Made by a program: the position numbers and the translations under genes. From the NCBI RefSeq assembly GCF_030286045.1, contig NZ_CP127391.1, positions 1 through 40,493 on the forward strand: 40,493 nt of DNA. The letters run 5' to 3'. Source of the stretch: Propionimicrobium sp. PCR01-08-3 (lineage in GTDB: Bacteria; Actinomycetota; Actinomycetes; Propionibacteriales; Propionibacteriaceae). Under the pieces are notes generated by a model. It searched no databases, had not been told where the DNA came from, and worked only from the letters and a program-made list of their open reading frames with translations. Shown here piece after piece: positions 37,750 to 40,493 of this stretch. The first letter of the stretch is position 1. Every line of letters begins with the position of its first letter.

Positions 37750-39326
37750 TCACTACACCTCCAGCAATCAAAGGCCTCACTGAGTATGAAACTGTTGCCT
37801 TTGCCAAGATGTGGCAGCAATGGCAAGCGAAGCGGGTAAAGAATCAACTTCTCGATTGCTACTACGACTTCCACCGAATGTTTCGCGACCTAGGCATCTC
37901 GATTCCGCCGCAGATGGTTAACGTCAAGGCCGCGCTCGGCTGGCCGTCGAAGGCTGTGCAGGCCCTTTCTCGTAAACACGTGTTCGAGGGGTACGCAATC
38001 GACGGGCAGTCTGACCCGTTCGATATCGGCGAAATACTGGTGCGTAATAACTTCGATGTCGAGCTTCCGCAGGTGATCAACTCTGCATACAAGAACTCCT
38101 GCGCGTTCGTCACTGTGACCTCTGGAGATGAGTCGATCGGCGATCCTCCAGTGGTGATTCAGCCGCGCGATGCCAACTGGTCAACTGGACTGTGGGATAA
38201 GCGCCGGCGCCAATTCTCGGCCGCAATGACAATCACCGACACCAAGGACGATGAGCCGTCCGAGGTGATCCTGTATTTCGCCCACGACATTGTCGCACTT
38301 CGACGAGATCGAGCGCAATGGTCAATCGACAGGCTAGGAAACTCAACGGGCCGCGTTTTGGTCGAGATGCTCTCGTATGACCCGCAACTATCGAGGCCAT
38401 TTGGGCATTCCCGAATTACTCGCGAGGTGCGTTACCTAACCGACGCTGCTATTCGGACCTTGGTTCGGACCGAAACGTCGGCAGAGTTTTTCTCGTCGCC
38501 TCAGCGGTACGTTCTGGGGGCAAGTGAGGCCGCATTCCAGGGCGAGAGCCGCTGGACAGCTATCACTGGGCGCATTTGGAACCTCGATATCAACGAGGAG
38601 GGCAATAACCCAACTGTCGGGCAATTCCCTCAAATGTCGATGGACCCGCATTTGTCGATGTATCGGCAACTAGCACAGAATTTCTGTGCAGCCACGAATT
38701 TGCCTCAATCGTCGGTCGGTCTCTTTGCTGACAACCCGTCATCCGCCGAGGCGATGCAGGCGGCCGAATATGCGCTATCCGACGAGGCAGAGTATCAGTG
38801 GAGGATCTTCTCGGGACCCCTTCGCCGCGTCTTGGAGGATGCGGTGATGGTGCGCGATAAATTGACCGAGCCGCCTTCCGAATCGTGGAAAACGCGCGTC
38901 AACTGGACGCCGGCCCGGTACGTCTCGCCGCAGGCATCCTCGGACTATATCGTGAAGATCGTGCAGGCGTTGCCGCAGGTCGCAGAGACTTCTGTTGCTC
39001 TACGACGTGCCGGATTCTCGCAGGGCGAGATAGACGAGATCAATGCTCAGGTGCGCAAGGGGCAAGCGCGATCCCAGATCGCCGCGCTTGCTGGCGCACC
39101 TGAGTCTGCCGCAGTGACCAATCAGGAGTCGCAGCAGACTTCTGGACAAGACGAAGCTGCCGATCTCAAGGCAAAATTCGATGCCCTTGGTGTTGCTGTC
39201 CGCGCGGGCGTCGACCCGGACGATGCTGCAACCCGTTTGGGTCTGGCGGGTGTGCGGTTTACCGGTGCAGTCCCTGTTTCGCTGCGCATGCCAGAGCAGG
39301 ACGCTAAGGGTCTTGAGGAGAAATAG
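37746..39326 (+). CDS. Portal protein (SPP1 gp6-like)
   Basis: 526 aa from GTG 37746. YYDFHRMFRDLGISIPPQM, LVRNNFDVELPQVINSAYKN, FGHSRITREVRYLTDAAIRT and NLPQSSVGLFADNPSSAEAM are typical of the SPP1-type portal family. It forms the dodecameric ring through which DNA passes and to which terminase docks. The C-terminus (after about 450) is Ala/Gln-rich and probably disordered. Confidence 0.93.
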   Translation: MITTPPAIKGLTEYETVAFAKMWQQWQAKRVKNQLLDCYYDFHRMFRDLGISIPPQMVNVKAALGWPSKAVQALSRKHVFEGYAIDGQSDPFDIGEILVRNNFDVELPQVINSAYKNSCAFVTVTSGDESIGDPPVVIQPRDANWSTGLWDKRRRQFSAAMTITDTKDDEPSEVILYFAHDIVALRRDRAQWSIDRLGNSTGRVLVEMLSYDPQLSRPFGHSRITREVRYLTDAAIRTLVRTETSAEFFSSPQRYVLGASEAAFQGESRWTAITGRIWNLDINEEGNNPTVGQFPQMSMDPHLSMYRQLAQNFCAATNLPQSSVGLFADNPSSAEAMQAAEYALSDEAEYQWRIFSGPLRRVLEDAVMVRDKLTEPPSESWKTRVNWTPARYVSPQASSDYIVKIVQALPQVAETSVALRRAGFSQGEIDEINAQVRKGQARSQIAALAGAPESAAVTNQESQQTSGQDEAADLKAKFDALGVAVRAGVDPDDAATRLGLAGVRFTGAVPVSLRMPEQDAKGLEEK

Positions 39327-39328
39327 TA

Positions 39329-40021
39329 GTGCCGTCGGCGAGTGAGGTTGAGCAGGTTAGGCGTGCGCTGCAACGGCTATCGCAAGCGGCACAATCCGAC
39401 TGGCGTCAAATCTTGGCCTCGCTTGGATCTGACGATCAAGCGTTGGTTTCGAAGGCTCTGGCCGAGTCGTGGACCGGAATTATCGAGTACTACGGCGACA
39501 TGGCCTCCACCCTGGCCGCGGATCTGGTCGAGGAGCAGCTGGACAAGTGGGGTATGCAGGCGCGAACCGACATGGTTCCAGGTGTTGACCCAAAGCGTGC
39601 CACGGCACGTCTAGGGTGGGCGAATTCACAGCCGGACAAGCTCGGAAACATGCTCGTGTTGCTGGACGAGCTGGTGAAGCAGCCGTACCGGTCGACGCTT
39701 CAGGATTCAGCTATTAAATCGGGTGCTGGCTGGGCTCGTGTGCCGACCGGCGCCGAGACGTGCGAGTTTTGTATATTACTCGCCTCTCGCGGGGCCGTAT
39801 ATAGCTCGAAAAGGGTGACGATCTACGGATTCTCGGGTAAGCGATATCACGGTGATTGCGACTGCACACCGGCCCTTGTGCGTGGCCCTGAGGATTATCC
39901 GAGGGGTTACAACCCCGATGATCTATATGACCGGTACGACGCCGCAACCTCTGCGGCTGGCCGGAACGACGTAAAAGACATCTTGGCGCAGATGCGCCGC
40001 GACGCCCAGGCGAGCGGTTAA
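39329..40021 (+). CDS. MuF-like capsid morphogenesis protein
   Basis: 230 aa, GTG start just after the portal stop. An N-terminal helical region precedes the MuF-type end: GAETCEFCILLASRGAVYSS, RYHGDCDCTPALV. The paired Cys and His are characteristic of the family. MuF proteins are minor head proteins ejected or used in capsid assembly. No toxin domain is fused to it. Confidence 0.82.
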   Translation: MPSASEVEQVRRALQRLSQAAQSDWRQILASLGSDDQALVSKALAESWTGIIEYYGDMASTLAADLVEEQLDKWGMQARTDMVPGVDPKRATARLGWANSQPDKLGNMLVLLDELVKQPYRSTLQDSAIKSGAGWARVPTGAETCEFCILLASRGAVYSSKRVTIYGFSGKRYHGDCDCTPALVRGPEDYPRGYNPDDLYDRYDAATSAAGRNDVKDILAQMRRDAQASG

Positions 40022-40060
40022 TCGCTGACCATTTCCGAAACTCCCGAACTGGAGGAAACT

Positions 40061-40477
40061 ATGCCCGAATCCAACGAACAGCAGCAGAACGATCCTGAGG
40101 CGAAGTTCACGCAGGCCGACATTGACCGGATTGTCACCGAACGGTTGTCTCGGCAGCAGAAGCAGTTCGCCGACTATGACGAGCTGAAAGACAAGGCTTC
40201 GAAATACGACTCGATGGCGTCCGAGCTGGCCGAACTGAAGGCGAGCAATCAGCTCGCCGACTGGAAGTCGCAGGTCTCGAAAGAGTTGGGCGTTCCGATC
40301 GACCTGCTGCGCGGAGCAACGCTCGAAGAGATTCAGGCGCATGGGGAAAGCTTGAAGCCATTTGTGACCGGAACGCCGGTAGCGCCAGTGGTGCCAAAAG
40401 CCGGCGATCAGCCGGAATCCAACGATAAAGAATCACCCGAGATCGAGCTATTGCGCGATATCGGGCTTTCCGAATAG
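40061..40477 (+). CDS. Capsid scaffold protein
   Basis: 138 aa with GGAGGAAACT upstream. It is strongly charged and helical: ADIDRIVTERLSRQQKQFAD, LKDKASKYDSMASELAELK, with a flexible Pro/Val segment and an acidic C-terminal helix (IELLRDIGLSE). This is the usual make-up of scaffolds that organise the prohead. It is followed by AAGGAGG and the end of the window, leading into the capsid gene at base 1. Confidence 0.82.
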   Translation: MPESNEQQQNDPEAKFTQADIDRIVTERLSRQQKQFADYDELKDKASKYDSMASELAELKASNQLADWKSQVSKELGVPIDLLRGATLEEIQAHGESLKPFVTGTPVAPVVPKAGDQPESNDKESPEIELLRDIGLSE

Positions 40478-40479
40478 CC

Positions 40480-40486
40480 AAGGAGG
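40480..40486 (+). promoter_or_regulatory. Ribosome binding site of the capsid gene, across the window junction
   Basis: AAGGAGG followed by seven bases to 40493. No gene follows in this window, but base 1 is an ATG of the capsid frame. Joined, the spacing is ideal. This is evidence that the sequence is circular or circularly permuted. Confidence 0.85.
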
Positions 40487-40493
40487 CTGAAAA

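Overview
The window looks like the complete genome of a temperate siphovirus of a high-GC actinobacterium, opened just before the major capsid gene. The last bases (40480-40493) hold an AAGGAGG ribosome binding site with no gene after it, and base 1 is the ATG of the capsid gene. Joined end to end they make a normal start site, so the molecule is circular or circularly permuted at 40,493 bp. The host is inferred as an actinomycete (Gordonia, Rhodococcus, Tsukamurella and Mycobacterium relatives are plausible): the phage carries a WhiB-family regulator, has high GC, and its attP matches the 3' half of a tRNA-Lys(CTT) gene. The species cannot be named from the sequence.

Layout. 1-16777 is the head and tail module on the plus strand: major capsid, two glycosyltransferases, head-tail connector and closure genes, tail terminator, major tail protein, two tail assembly chaperones joined by a -1 frameshift at GGGAAAC, a tape measure protein with two peptidoglycan hydrolase domains, and four minor tail proteins ending in a collagen-containing fibre. 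16778-18618 is the lysis region (DUF2746-like membrane protein, 33-aa membrane peptide, amidase endolysin, holin), closed by a strong terminator. 18676-20171 is a minus-strand operon: promoter with a palindromic operator, an unknown 124-aa protein, an Aca2/YdiL-like DNA-binding protein, an HNH endonuclease and a small ORF. This is the organisation of anti-CRISPR (acr-aca) operons and is the strongest candidate here for an undescribed system.

20229-22620 is the lysogeny module: attP with putative arm sites, tyrosine integrase, repressor (minus) and Cro-like gene (plus) on apparently leaderless divergent promoters, an excisionase-like gene, then an antirepressor (22621). 23472-31783 is an early operon of tightly overlapping genes: RecE-like exonuclease, DnaQ-like exonuclease, DUF2303 protein, WhiB-like regulator, several unknown small genes, an Arr-like putative ADP-ribosyltransferase, RusA-like resolvase and SSB. 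31795-33410 holds the replication genes and a putative origin with 12-bp iterons and an AT-rich stretch. 33548-35315 carries an HNH gene with its own leader and a zinc/HTH protein. 35312-40493 is the packaging and head start: extended -10 promoter, structured non-coding region (candidate cos), HNH, small and large terminase, portal, MuF-like protein and scaffold, which runs on into the capsid gene at base 1.

All assignments were made by eye from the translated sequence. No database search or structure prediction was run.
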